Below are positions 15,693 to 26,499 of a stretch of DNA of 63,963 bases, one piece after another; position 1 is the first letter of the stretch, and each line of letters starts with the position of its first letter. This stretch comes from an uncultured Tessaracoccus sp. (lineage in GTDB: Bacteria > Actinomycetota > Actinomycetes > Propionibacteriales > Propionibacteriaceae), in contig NZ_CALUCN010000015.1 in assembly GCF_943914565.1 (NCBI RefSeq), positions 1 through 63,963 of the forward strand, given 5' to 3'. A program made the position numbers and the translations under genes. A model generated the notes under the pieces. The model did no database searches and was not told the origin of the DNA. It worked only from the letters and a program-made list of their open reading frames with translations.

Positions 15693-18377
15693 ATGTCGGC
15701 CGCGCTGTACTCGCTCGGACGGTGGTGCTTCCGCCACGGCAAACGCGTCCTGGCCATCTGGGTGGCGGTCGCGGTGCTGCTGGGCGTGCTGGGCGGCGTG
15801 CTCTTCACCCGCTTCGACGACACGTTCGACATCCCCGGCTCCTCGTCGCAGGAGGCGCTCGAGCAGCTCCACATGACGTTCCCACAAGGGGCGGCGCTCA
15901 CCGCCACCGCCGTGGTCGTCGTGCCGGAGGGCAGGAACGTCGCGGACCTGCGCGGTGAGATCGAGCCGCTGCTGGACGAGTTCGAGGCGGTCGACCTCGT
16001 CGACGAGGCACGCTCCCCGTGGTTCAAGTACGCGCACGGGCAGACCTCACCCGACGGTCGCGCGGCGCTCGTCTCGCTGTCGCTCACCGTCACCGAGGTC
16101 TCGAGCCTCGAGGCGCTGCAACCCATCGTCGACGCCGCCCGACACATCGAGGCACAGCTGCCGGAGGGCACCACCGTGACGATGGGCGGGCCGGCGTTCG
16201 AGATCGAGCTGCCCACGCTGTCGGTCGTCGAGGTGATCGGCGTCGGGCTGTCGTTCGTCGTGCTCGTGGTGATGCTCGGCTCGGTGCTCGCGGCCGTCGT
16301 GCCGATCTTCACGGCCATCCTGGGCGTCGGGCTCGCGATGATGCTGATGCTCGCCTCGACGAGCATCATCGACGTCAACTCGGTCACCCCGATGCTCGCG
16401 GTCATGCTGGGACTCGCCGTCGGCATCGACTACGCGCTGTTCATCTTCTCCCGCCACCGCGACCAGCTCCGCGACGGCATGGCCACCGAGGAGTCCATGG
16501 CGCGCGCGATCGGCACGGCCGGCACCGCCGTCGTGTTCGCGGGCCTCACCAACGCCATCGCGCTCTCGGGGCTCGCGGTCGCCGGCATCCCGTTCCTCAC
16601 CGTCATGGGCATCTTCGCCTCGATCGCGGTGCTGCTCGCCGTCGCGATCGCCATCACGCTCCTGCCGGCCTTCGGCGGGCTGCTGGGCGAGCGCATGCGG
16701 CCGAAGCGCCGTCGCGGCCGACGTGGCAGGCACGACGACGGGACGCCTGCTCGCCGCACGGGCATCTTCTCGTGGTGGGTGGGGGTGACCACCCGTCGCC
16801 CGATCGCGACGATCGTCGCGGTCACCGCACTGCTCGGGGTGTGCGCGCTGCCAGCGGCGAACCTCGAGCTGTCGCTGCCCAACGCCGGGCAGGCCTCGAC
16901 CGAGCGTGAGTCGCGGCGCGCCTACGACCAGATCACCGAGCACTTCGGCCCCGGCTACAACGCGCCGCTCGTCGTCACCGCCGGCATCATCCAGTCCACC
17001 GACCCGTTGGGGCTCATCGACGAGCTGGTCGACGACGTCGAGCAGGTGCCCGGCGTCGGGCAGGTCGTGATGGCGGTGCCCAACGAGAAGGCCGACACCG
17101 CGATGATCCAGCTCTACCCCGAGACGGCCACGGACGACCCGGCGACGGTGGCCACCGTCGAGCGGCTGCGCGAGGTCACCGACGGGTGGGCCGACTCCCG
17201 CGGCATCACCGCCAACGTCACCGGCTTCACCGCGGTGCAGATCGACGTGACCGACCGGCTGGGCGCGGCCGTCGTCCCGTTCGTGGTGCTCGTCGTCGGC
17301 CTGACGCTCGGGCTGCTCAGCGCCGTGTTCCGGTCGGTGTGGGTGCCGGTGAAGACCGCGGTGGGCTTCCTGCTGAGCGTCGGCGCGTCGTTCGGGCTCA
17401 CACAGCTGGTCTTCAACGAGGGGATCGGCAAGGAACTCATCAACCTCGAGAAGCCCGAGGCCGTCATCTCGTTCATGCCGATCCTGCTGATCGGCATCCT
17501 GTTCGGCCTCGCGATGGACTACGAGATCTTCATCGTCTCCCGCATCCGCGAGGACTACGCCCACGGCAAGCCCGCGCTGCGCTCGATCCGCGACGGATTC
17601 GTCTCCTCCGGGCCGGTCGTCACCGCCGCGGCGCTCATCATGTTCGCGGTCTTCGCGTTCTTCGTGCCGGCCGGGATGATGGCGATCAAGCAGATCGCGT
17701 TCGCGCTCGCGGTCGGCGTCGTCATCGACGCGTTCCTCGTGCGGATGACGCTCGTGCCCGCCGTGCTCGCGCTGCTGGGCGACCACGCGTGGTGGATGCC
17801 GCGCTGGCTCGACCGGCTGCTGCCGGAGTTCGACATGGAGGGCGAAGCCCTCACCCGGCAGCTCGAGCTGCGCGACTGGCCCGGCACGGACGCGCTGGTC
17901 CACGTCGAGGAACTCGCGGTCGACGGGGTGCTGGCGCCCACGTCGATGCAGGTCCGGCCGGGGGAGTGCGTCGGGGTGGTGGGCCCCGTCGCGCAACGGG
18001 CGGCCACGGTGCTGGCACTCTCCGGGCGGCTCGGCACCACGTCGGGGCGCGGGCGGGTGGCCGGGGAGCTGCTGCCGGAAGCCGCGGGCAAGGTGCGACG
18101 CCGCACGGGCTGCGTGGACCTCACCGACGTCGACGACGTCGAGACGGCGCTGCGCGGGGTCCGGCCCCGCAAGGGCGAGGTGTGGTTCCTGGACGGCCTC
18201 GAGGCCGTCGCCACCGAGGCCGAGCACACCGCGCTGCGTCACCTCACCGAGACCGCCCGCACGCATCACGAGTACGCCGTCGTCTGCCTCGCCGGCAGCG
18301 TCGCGGCGCTGACCGCCGTCACGCCCGACGACGTGGTGACGGTCGCCGAACCCGCTCACGAGGGGAGCATGTCATGA
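15693..18377 (+). CDS. MMPL (RND) family transporter with degenerate ABC-ATPase-like C-terminal domain
   Basis: An 894-residue export protein. Residues 1 to about 715 are an MMPL transporter: two repeats, each with one helix, a large outer loop and five clustered helices. Both repeats keep the proton-relay signature in the fourth helix region (G-I-D-Y-A-L-F-I near residue 250 and A-M-D-Y-E-I-F-I near 610). After the last helix, about 165 residues follow that read like a worn ABC nucleotide-binding domain: G-E-C-V-G-V-V-G-P then V-A-Q-R-A-A-T in place of Walker A, and later V-W-F-L-D-G-L-E. Such a tail is unusual. ATG 15693 follows a GGTGAGG site. The stop overlaps the YhgE start (ATGA). Substrate may be a lipid or drug. 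Confidence 0.88.
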   Translation: MSAALYSLGRWCFRHGKRVLAIWVAVAVLLGVLGGVLFTRFDDTFDIPGSSSQEALEQLHMTFPQGAALTATAVVVVPEGRNVADLRGEIEPLLDEFEAVDLVDEARSPWFKYAHGQTSPDGRAALVSLSLTVTEVSSLEALQPIVDAARHIEAQLPEGTTVTMGGPAFEIELPTLSVVEVIGVGLSFVVLVVMLGSVLAAVVPIFTAILGVGLAMMLMLASTSIIDVNSVTPMLAVMLGLAVGIDYALFIFSRHRDQLRDGMATEESMARAIGTAGTAVVFAGLTNAIALSGLAVAGIPFLTVMGIFASIAVLLAVAIAITLLPAFGGLLGERMRPKRRRGRRGRHDDGTPARRTGIFSWWVGVTTRRPIATIVAVTALLGVCALPAANLELSLPNAGQASTERESRRAYDQITEHFGPGYNAPLVVTAGIIQSTDPLGLIDELVDDVEQVPGVGQVVMAVPNEKADTAMIQLYPETATDDPATVATVERLREVTDGWADSRGITANVTGFTAVQIDVTDRLGAAVVPFVVLVVGLTLGLLSAVFRSVWVPVKTAVGFLLSVGASFGLTQLVFNEGIGKELINLEKPEAVISFMPILLIGILFGLAMDYEIFIVSRIREDYAHGKPALRSIRDGFVSSGPVVTAAALIMFAVFAFFVPAGMMAIKQIAFALAVGVVIDAFLVRMTLVPAVLALLGDHAWWMPRWLDRLLPEFDMEGEALTRQLELRDWPGTDALVHVEELAVDGVLAPTSMQVRPGECVGVVGPVAQRAATVLALSGRLGTTSGRGRVAGELLPEAAGKVRRRTGCVDLTDVDDVETALRGVRPRKGEVWFLDGLEAVATEAEHTALRHLTETARTHHEYAVVCLAGSVAALTAVTPDDVVTVAEPAHEGSMS

Positions 18378-20962
18378 GACCGGAAGGCATCAGGAAGGGG
18401 CGCCGCGTCACCTGGGCGGCGCTCGTCGCACTGCTCGTCGTGCCGCTGCTCGTCGCCGGCACGCTGCTGGGCCTCGTCCGCCGCGGCGGCGAGGACCGCG
18501 TCGTCGCGGCGATCGTCAACCTCGACGAGGGCACGGAGGTCGACGGCAAGCCGGTGCCGATGGGCCGGCAGCTCGCGGCGGAGATGATGGGCTACGAGGG
18601 CGACAACATCCACTGGATCCTCGCCGACGAGCCGAGTGGCAACGAGGGGCTGCGTTCCGGCGAGTACGCGGCCGTCGTCACGATCCCGACGGACTTCTCC
18701 GAGCGCGCGATGTCGTTCTCCGCCAACGACGCCGACCGCGCCGAGAAGGCGCGCGTGCAGGTGACGGTCTCGCGCAACGCGCCCGCCTTCGACGCCGACC
18801 TCGCGCAGGAGATCGCGCGGATCGCGACGCAGTCGCTCAACAAGTTCTTGACCAGCCAGTACCTGGACGGCATCTACGTCGGCTTCAACGAGGTGGGCGG
18901 GCAGTTCCAGCAGATCGTCGACGGCGCGAACCAGCTGCACGACGGCTCCACGAAGCTTTCCGACGGCGTGCGCGACGCCGCCGACGGGTCCGCCGAGCTC
19001 TCCGACGGCATGGACCAGCTCTCCGACAACAGCGGCCGCCTGCGCGCCGGCGGGCGGAAACTCGCCGACGGCACCCGCCAGCTCTCCGACGGCGTGCAGC
19101 AGCTCGCGGGCGGCGCGCAGCAGCTGCTGCCCGGCGTCGCGCAGTACGCTGACGGCGCCGCGCGCGCCATTGGCGGTGTCGCGCAACTCGAGGACGGCCT
19201 CGACCAGGCGGTGCAGGGCCTCGACGCCGGCGGCCAGGGGGACCTCTCCCAGCTGCAGCAGCTCGTCGACGGCGCGAACAAACTGCGCAGCGGGTCGAGG
19301 ACGATTGCCGAGAAACAGCAGGAGCTCGCCGACGGCGCCGACGAGATGGCCGACGGCATCGACCAGTTCGTGACCCCCATCGAGGGCCTCGACGGCCTCG
19401 TCACCGACGAGATGATCGCCGGCGTGAAGCAGTTCCGGGGGCGCGTGGGCGAGCTGGGCCAGGCCGTCGTCGAGCTCGACGACGACCTCCGCGGCTACGC
19501 CGACGGCTCGCTGCCCCCGCCGAAGGAGGTGACCGCCGCGGCCGAGCGGCTGAAGCAGCAGTTCCGCTGCGACGACCCGGACCCGGCGGTCTGCGAGCAG
19601 CTCCGTGCCGCATACGAGCGTGGCGTCGACGCCGCGATCATCGGCGGCTTCCGGCAGGGTGCGCAGGAGGCGACGGACTTCCTGCACACCGTCGACCCCG
19701 ACACGGGCAAGACCTACCTCGAGATCGCGAAGGGGGCCGAGGGGCCGATCGGTGAGGTCCTCGACCAGGTGGCCGACGGGCTCGAGCAGGCGCAGGGCGT
19801 CGTGCCCGGCCTCGTGCGGCTGCGCGACGGGTCGCGCAAGCTCGCCGACGGCGCCCAGCAGCTGGCCGACGGCGGCAAGGAGCTCGCCGGCGGCAACGCC
19901 AAGCTCGCCGACGGGGTGCAACGGCTCGCGACCGAGCTGCCCGCCGAGCTGCAACGGCAGATGGGCCGGCTGCGCGCGGGCCTCGTCCAGCTCCGCGACG
20001 GCGCCGGCCGGATCGTCGACGGGGCCAAGCCCCTCGTCGCGAACAGCAAACGGCTGGGCGACGGGGCCACGAAGCTCAACGACGGGATCCAACGGCTCGC
20101 CCGCGAGACCGGCGCCCTCCCGTCGGGCGTGCTCACCTACGTCGACGGCGTCTGGCAGTACAGCGAGGGCGTCGACGAGGCCGCGGCCGGGGCGGGCGAG
20201 CTCGCCGACGGCATGGGCAAGCTGGGCGGCGGCGCGAGGGAGCTAGACCAGGGGCTCGGCACGTTCGCCGGCAAGCTCGCCGACGGCAAGAAGCAGATCC
20301 CCAGCTTCTCCGAGGGGGACCGCTCGAAGCTCGCCGACGTCGTCTCGAGTCCGGTCGACCCCGACACCGGCCTCATGACCCGCGGCACGCTGCCGCTCAC
20401 GGCCGTGATCCTCGTCGCGGCGGTGTGGCTCGCCGCGCTCGCGGCCTGCACGGTGGCGCGCCCCGTGCCCAGCGACGTGGTGCGCTCCAACGCGTCGAAC
20501 ACCGCGCTCTGGGCGCGCACGGTGGCGGTGCCCACCGCGATCGTGACCGGCGTCGGCGCGCTGCTGGGCGTCGTCGGCGGCGTGCTGTGGCACATGTCGG
20601 TGGCGCGCACGGCGGGACTCGTCGTGATCCTTGCAGGCCTTGGCTTCGTGTTCACGCTCACGCACCACGCGCTCGTGGCGTGGCTGGGCCACGTCGGACG
20701 CGGCATCTCGCTCGTGCTGCTCGCGGTGACGATCGCGCTCGGCCTCAGCTCCGGCGTGCCGACGTGGCTCGGCGTGGTCGCGTCGGTCTCGCCACTGCAG
20801 AGCGGCATGCTGCTCGGGCGGGCCTGGCTCGCCGGCGCACCGGTCATCACTGCGCTGGGGCTCATGGTGTTCGTCGCCGCGGTGTTCGCGGGCCTGTCGT
20901 GGGCCGCGATCGCGCTGAGACGCCAGCTCACGCCGCGGACGTTCCGATTGCGGCACGCGTGA
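18374..20962 (+). CDS. YhgE/Pip family protein with Leu-x-x-Gly heptad repeats
   Basis: An 862-residue membrane protein. One N-terminal helix (about 12-33) leads to a large outer region, of which residues about 180-660 are long runs of x-L-x-x-G-x-x-x-L-x-D-G repeats predicted to form an extended coiled rod. The C-terminal 190 residues contain about six membrane helices of the ABC-2 permease type. YhgE/Pip proteins include phage receptors and type VII accessory factors in Gram-positives, and many are paired with export partners. Here the gene overlaps both the MMPL stop (ATGA) and the next start (GTGA), so the products are made together. It probably forms an envelope export complex with the MMPL protein, which is inference. 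Confidence 0.85.
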   Translation: MRPEGIRKGRRVTWAALVALLVVPLLVAGTLLGLVRRGGEDRVVAAIVNLDEGTEVDGKPVPMGRQLAAEMMGYEGDNIHWILADEPSGNEGLRSGEYAAVVTIPTDFSERAMSFSANDADRAEKARVQVTVSRNAPAFDADLAQEIARIATQSLNKFLTSQYLDGIYVGFNEVGGQFQQIVDGANQLHDGSTKLSDGVRDAADGSAELSDGMDQLSDNSGRLRAGGRKLADGTRQLSDGVQQLAGGAQQLLPGVAQYADGAARAIGGVAQLEDGLDQAVQGLDAGGQGDLSQLQQLVDGANKLRSGSRTIAEKQQELADGADEMADGIDQFVTPIEGLDGLVTDEMIAGVKQFRGRVGELGQAVVELDDDLRGYADGSLPPPKEVTAAAERLKQQFRCDDPDPAVCEQLRAAYERGVDAAIIGGFRQGAQEATDFLHTVDPDTGKTYLEIAKGAEGPIGEVLDQVADGLEQAQGVVPGLVRLRDGSRKLADGAQQLADGGKELAGGNAKLADGVQRLATELPAELQRQMGRLRAGLVQLRDGAGRIVDGAKPLVANSKRLGDGATKLNDGIQRLARETGALPSGVLTYVDGVWQYSEGVDEAAAGAGELADGMGKLGGGARELDQGLGTFAGKLADGKKQIPSFSEGDRSKLADVVSSPVDPDTGLMTRGTLPLTAVILVAAVWLAALAACTVARPVPSDVVRSNASNTALWARTVAVPTAIVTGVGALLGVVGGVLWHMSVARTAGLVVILAGLGFVFTLTHHALVAWLGHVGRGISLVLLAVTIALGLSSGVPTWLGVVASVSPLQSGMLLGRAWLAGAPVITALGLMVFVAAVFAGLSWAAIALRRQLTPRTFRLRHA

Positions 20963-21600
20963 GCCGCCGTCGGGGGCGCGCGCGGCGCGCGGGCTGGGTG
21001 CTGGCCGGGGCGGCGGCGCTCGCGTGGCTCGTGCCGGAGGTCGCGCACGCCGTCGCGAGCAGGATCGGCTTCCCGGGCTCGGGTGGCGATGCGGGCCGGG
21101 CGCGCAGGGAGCCGGAGGCGCTCGTCGTGCTCGGGTGCCCGACGTACCCCGACGGCAGCCTGCACCCGTTGCAGCGGTGGCGGGTCGAGATCGCGGCGCG
21201 GACGATGCACGCGTCCGTGCGCGTGGTGGTCTGCACCGGCCGCACCGCCGCGACGGGGGGTGGGGAAGCGCGGCCCATGGCGGCCCACGCGCGCCGGCTG
21301 GGGATCCCTGCCGAGCGCATCGTCTGCGAGGAGCGGGCGGAGACCACGTGGGAGAACCTCGCCAACTCGCGCCCGCTCATCGACGACTGCCCGCGCTGGC
21401 GCATCGTCTCTGACCCGCTGCACGCGATGCGCGCCAGGCTCTACCTCGCGCGGCAGGACCCCGACGCGGTGACCCGGCTCGCACCGGCACGCGACTACGT
21501 GTTCGGCGAGCGGTGGCGCTGGAAGGCAGGGACGTTCGTCTACGAGCTGGGCGCGTGGTGGCGGTCGTTCGCGCACCTGCGGAAGATGTCCACAAGGTAA
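20959..21600 (+). CDS. YdcF/ElyC (DUF218) family protein
   Basis: A 213-residue protein with an N-terminal membrane helix (about 11-30) and a DUF218 domain from about residue 50. The core pattern is visible: A-L-V-V-L-G-C-P, then a helix with R-W-x-x, V-V-V-C-T-G-R near residue 95, the E-x-x-x-T-W-E-N signature near residue 130, and I-V-S-D-P-L-H-A-M-R-A. DUF218 proteins such as ElyC and SanA act in envelope biogenesis in enterobacteria; the exact reaction is unclear. The start GTG 20959 overlaps the YhgE stop, making it the third gene of the TetR-controlled operon. It faces dnaB across a hairpin. Confidence 0.82.
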   Translation: MSRRRGRARRAGWVLAGAAALAWLVPEVAHAVASRIGFPGSGGDAGRARREPEALVVLGCPTYPDGSLHPLQRWRVEIAARTMHASVRVVVCTGRTAATGGGEARPMAAHARRLGIPAERIVCEERAETTWENLANSRPLIDDCPRWRIVSDPLHAMRARLYLARQDPDAVTRLAPARDYVFGERWRWKAGTFVYELGAWWRSFAHLRKMSTR

Positions 21601-21666
21601 CGAAAGGGCAACGTTTCGGGGGCTTCCCTTCCCGTCGCGCCCGGAATGGGCTTGGCTGGAGCCAAT

Positions 21667-21692
21667 GAGGGGAAGCAACGGCGCTTCCCCTC
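21667..21692. terminator. Bidirectional terminator-like hairpin between ydcF-like gene and dnaB
   Basis: GAGGGGAAGC at 21667-21676, six-base loop, exact complement at 21683-21692. It lies between two convergent stops (21600 and 21719). No T-tract on either side, as is common in high-GC actinobacteria. Confidence 0.6.
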
Positions 21693-21718
21693 GCCACACC
21701 CCTCCCGCAGCCCCGACG

Positions 21719-23059
21719 TCAGCCGATCGGCGGGTTCGTGAACCGGCTGTAGTGGCCCTGGAAGAGCGCGTCGATCCGTCCGGTCTCGCCGTTGCGGTGC
21801 TTGAGCACGTGGAAGAACGCCTGGCCGCGCTCCTCGTCGGTGGGGTTCTGGGTGTAGAGCTCCGGGCGGTGCAACATGATGACGATGTCGGCGTCCTGCT
21901 CGAGCGAACCGGACTCGCGCAGGTCCGACAGCTGCGGCACGCCGTCCTTGCGTTGCTCGGTGTTTCGCGACAGCTGGGACAGCGCGATCACGGGGATCTC
22001 GAGCTCCTTCGCGAGCAGCTTGATCTGCCGGGAGAACTCGGAGACCTCGAGTTGGCGGGACTCGACCTTCTTGCCCGAGGTCATGAGCTGGATGTAGTCC
22101 ACGACGATGAGCTGGAGGTCGTTGCGCTGCTTCAGTCGGCGCGCCTTCGCACGGATCTCCATCATCGTGAGGTTGGGCGAGTCGTCGATGAAGAAGGGCT
22201 TGTCGGTGAGCATCACGCCCTTGTCGGTGACGCGCTGCCAGTCGGCCTCGTCCATGCGGCTCGAGCCGCGCAGGCGGCCCAGGTGCACCGACGCCTCGGC
22301 GGAGAGCACCTTCATCACGATCTCGGTGCGGCTCATCTCGAGCGAGAAGAATGCCGTCGTGAGGCCGTTGTGGATCGCGGCCGCGCGGCAGATGTCGAGC
22401 GCGAACGTCGACTTGCCCACGCCCGGCCGTGCCGCGACGATCACCATCTGGCCGGCGTGGAGGCCGTTGGTGAGGCGGTCGAGCTCGTGGAACCCCGTCG
22501 GTACGCCCGCGAGCGAGTCGCCGGATGCCTGGATGGCCTCGAGCTCGTCGAACGTCGGCTCCATGAGCTCCGAGAGGCTCTTGTAGTCGTCGCTCGTGCG
22601 CTTGTCGGTCACCTCGTAGAGGGTCTGCTGGGCCTCGTCGACGATGTTGTCGACCTCGCCCTGCCCGCGGTAGCCGAGCTGCGCGATGCGCACCGACGCC
22701 TGGACGAGTCGGCGCAGGACGGCCTTGTCGCGCACGATCTCGGCGTAGTGGATCGCGTTGGCGGCGATCGTCACCGAGGCGAGGAGGTCGTGCAGGTAGA
22801 CCGGGCCGCCGACGCGCTGCAGCTCGCCCATCTTGCTGAGCTCGCCGGCCACGGTCACGGTGTCGGCCGGTTCGCCGCGGCCGAAGAGATTGATGATCGC
22901 GTCGAAGATGACCTCGTGGGTGGGGCGGTAGAAGTCGGCGCCGCGCAGCACCTCGACGACGTCCGCGATCGCGTCCTTGCTCATGAGCATCGCGCCGAGC
23001 ACGCTCTGCTCCGCCTCCAGGTCCTGTGGCGGATCCTGGCCGTGGTCGCCCTCCGACAC
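21719..23059 (-). CDS. dnaB: Replicative DNA helicase DnaB
   Basis: The hexameric helicase that unwinds DNA ahead of the replisome. The 446-residue protein starts P-P-Q-D-L-E-A-E-Q-S-V-L-G-A-M-L, the standard N-terminal domain, followed by a linker helix and the RecA-like core with Walker A A-R-P-G-V-G-K-S-T near residue 210, the L-I-V-V-D-Y-I-Q-L-M Walker B region, and L-S-Q-L-S-R-x-x-E-x-R. No intein is present and the length is normal. GTG 23059 is chosen because it places the conserved N-terminus correctly. It is not next to rplI/rpsR/ssb in this window. Its upstream region is packed with DnaA-box-like sites, so DnaA may act on its promoter. Confidence 0.96.
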   Translation of the reverse strand: MSEGDHGQDPPQDLEAEQSVLGAMLMSKDAIADVVEVLRGADFYRPTHEVIFDAIINLFGRGEPADTVTVAGELSKMGELQRVGGPVYLHDLLASVTIAANAIHYAEIVRDKAVLRRLVQASVRIAQLGYRGQGEVDNIVDEAQQTLYEVTDKRTSDDYKSLSELMEPTFDELEAIQASGDSLAGVPTGFHELDRLTNGLHAGQMVIVAARPGVGKSTFALDICRAAAIHNGLTTAFFSLEMSRTEIVMKVLSAEASVHLGRLRGSSRMDEADWQRVTDKGVMLTDKPFFIDDSPNLTMMEIRAKARRLKQRNDLQLIVVDYIQLMTSGKKVESRQLEVSEFSRQIKLLAKELEIPVIALSQLSRNTEQRKDGVPQLSDLRESGSLEQDADIVIMLHRPELYTQNPTDEERGQAFFHVLKHRNGETGRIDALFQGHYSRFTNPPIG

Positions 23060-23145
23060 TGCTGCCTCCCTCACCGTCGCCCTCAGGGTAGGACATCGTG
23101 TCAAGCCGGGCCCGTCGACGCTTGTGGGGAAGGCTGGGGAGAACC

Positions 23146-23506
23146 TGTGGACAACCTGTGGAGAAGTCTCCGGACCGTGCGTGCGACGTGTGGAGATCCC
23201 GGTCTCCACAGGCGCCGGGGCCGTTACCGGATCGTTACATTCTCGGGTTCCCGGGCGTTCTCCACAGTCCGACGGTGGCCCCGCCCGAGCGCGCCCGCGC
23301 GGCCCGGGCGGCGCCCGGCCGACGTCGCGCACGACCCCGGCGGAACAGGATGATTCAACCATCTGGCTACGTGTTTTGGGGTGGCGCGGCGAATCCCGGG
23401 GGTGGGGGTGCGCATCGCGCCGAGAGGTGGTATGGGGTGCCGTGGGCGAGCCGTTCGCGACGGCGGGCGGGCCAGCGCGTGAGTTTTCCACAGGCTGTGT
23501 GGAGAA
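23146..23506. promoter_or_regulatory. Cluster of DnaA-box-like sequences upstream of dnaB
   Basis: Five sites match TTNTCCACA exactly: 23146-23154 (minus, TTGTCCACA), 23157-23165 (minus), 23258-23266 (plus), 23484-23492 (plus) and 23498-23506 (minus). Two more differ at one position: 23189-23197 and 23202-23210. The first pair is spaced 11 bases apart, one helical turn. TTGTCCACA is the preferred DnaA box in high-GC actinobacteria. DnaA could regulate dnaB here or be sequestered; the missing dnaA/dnaN neighbours and the lack of an AT-rich element argue against oriC. Confidence 0.6.
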
Positions 23507-23619
23507 GTTGGGGATTTCTGGAGAGATGTCCACCGTGACGGGGGTCTCGGCCGCGCCCGGGCGCTGGGAGTGGGGCTCGGGTGGGCACCCGCCGCCCGGG
23601 CCGGGGGTGCGCTTGGATG

Positions 23620-23640
23620 CCATACCCCCGTCGGGTATGG
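23620..23640. promoter_or_regulatory. CsoR operator
   Basis: A perfect inverted repeat: CCATACCC at 23620-23627, five-base spacer, GGGTATGG at 23633-23640. It lies 19 bases before the csoR start. CsoR operators are GC-centred palindromes with ATACCC/GGGTAT arms, so this is the expected copper-responsive repressor site for the csoR-copZ-copA operon. Confidence 0.85.
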
Positions 23641-23659
23641 TGTGGGGGCAGGAGGACAC

Positions 23660-23947
23660 ATGAGCGGACCACACGGCTACACCCACGACAAGGCCGGCTA
23701 CCTGCGCAGACTCCGGCTGATCGAGGGGCAGACGCGGGGCATCGCGCGCATGGTCGAGGCGGACGAGTACTGCATCGACGTCCTCACCCAGATCTCCGCG
23801 GTCCGGGCGGCGCTGGGCGCCGTCTCGCTGGGCCTGCTGGAGGACCACCTCGGGCACTGCGTCGCCCACGCCATCCAGCACGGCGGGCGCGAGGTCGACG
23901 AGAAGCTCGACGAGGCCATGGCGGCCATCCGCCGCATGGCCAAGTAG
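23660..23947 (+). CDS. csoR: Copper-sensing repressor CsoR
   Basis: A 95-residue all-helical repressor that lets go of DNA when it binds Cu(I). The three copper ligands are present: C38, then H63 and C67 in the H-L-G-H-C motif, which is the CsoR pattern rather than the RcnR one. The N-terminus carries a short His-containing arm. ATG 23660 follows GGAGGAC. The palindrome immediately upstream should be its own operator, and the downstream genes are a copper chaperone and a copper ATPase, so it controls copper export and itself. Confidence in the metal is high because of the neighbours. Confidence 0.95.
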   Translation: MSGPHGYTHDKAGYLRRLRLIEGQTRGIARMVEADEYCIDVLTQISAVRAALGAVSLGLLEDHLGHCVAHAIQHGGREVDEKLDEAMAAIRRMAK

Positions 23948-23969
23948 CCACCACGGAAGAGGAGTCACC

Positions 23970-24179
23970 ATGGAAGCCAACTACGTCGTCACCGGCATGA
24001 CCTGCGGCCACTGCGTCGCGCACGTCAAGGAAGAGGTCGGCGAGCTCGCCGGTGTCACCGGCGTCGAGGTCGAGCTCGAGGGCGGACGGATGACGATCAC
24101 GTCCGACGAGCCCGTCCCGTTCGAGCAGGTCACCGAGGCCGTGCAGGAGGCCGGCGACTACACCGTCGCCCAGGCCTGA
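23970..24179 (+). CDS. copZ: Copper chaperone CopZ (HMA domain)
   Basis: A 69-residue protein made of one heavy-metal-associated domain. The Cu(I) loop M-T-C-G-H-C lies at residues 10-15. It should carry copper in the cytoplasm to the CopA ATPase encoded 43 bases downstream and possibly to CsoR encoded upstream. It sits 22 bases after csoR behind GAGGAG, so it belongs to the same operon. The G-H between the two cysteines is a frequent actinobacterial variant. Confidence 0.93.
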   Translation: MEANYVVTGMTCGHCVAHVKEEVGELAGVTGVEVELEGGRMTITSDEPVPFEQVTEAVQEAGDYTVAQA

Positions 24180-24222
24180 CGGCCGCACCCACCCGTACCC
24201 CCGTCGCGCCGGAAGGAGCGCC

Positions 24223-26382
<2,160 letters not shown>

Positions 26383-26456
26383 GCGGGCGTGCCGTGCAGG
26401 CTGGCGACGCCGACACGCCGCCCCTCGGAGCGCCCCTGACCACGTAGTCTGAACAA

Positions 26457-26499
26457 TTCTCAGGAAATGTTTGGGAAGTTCTCAGCGGTGGCATAGAGT
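26457..26499 (+). promoter_or_regulatory. Promoter of the Rpf-like gene with a direct repeat
   Basis: TTGGGA at 26471-26476 and TAGAGT at 26494-26499 lie 17 bases apart and look like sigma-70-type -35 and -10 elements. A direct repeat TTCTCAG at 26457-26463 and 26479-26485 is spaced 22 bases, about two helical turns, around the -35 box and may bind a regulator. A CGCCGGG/CCCGGCG hairpin follows near 26510-26525. Confidence 0.4.

Larger units (their letters stand above)
23060..23659. other. 600-bp non-coding region between dnaB and csoR
   Basis: No convincing protein gene. It contains the cluster of DnaA-box-like sequences (23146-23506), the dnaB promoter on the minus strand and the csoR operator (23620-23640) on the plus strand. 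The middle (23270-23340) is very GC-rich; a short, less GC-rich stretch with GTTTTGGGG lies near 23370. No strongly AT-rich unwinding element was noticed. Confidence 0.6.

Noticed and set aside
23098..23538. Protein-coding gene upstream of dnaB
   Set aside because: Open frames on both strands are Arg/Pro-rich with no domain pattern, and they run through the DnaA-box cluster and the two promoters.
23060..23659. Chromosomal oriC
   Set aside because: Despite many DnaA boxes there is no dnaA/dnaN neighbour and no clear AT-rich unwinding region; kept as a DnaA-linked regulatory cluster.
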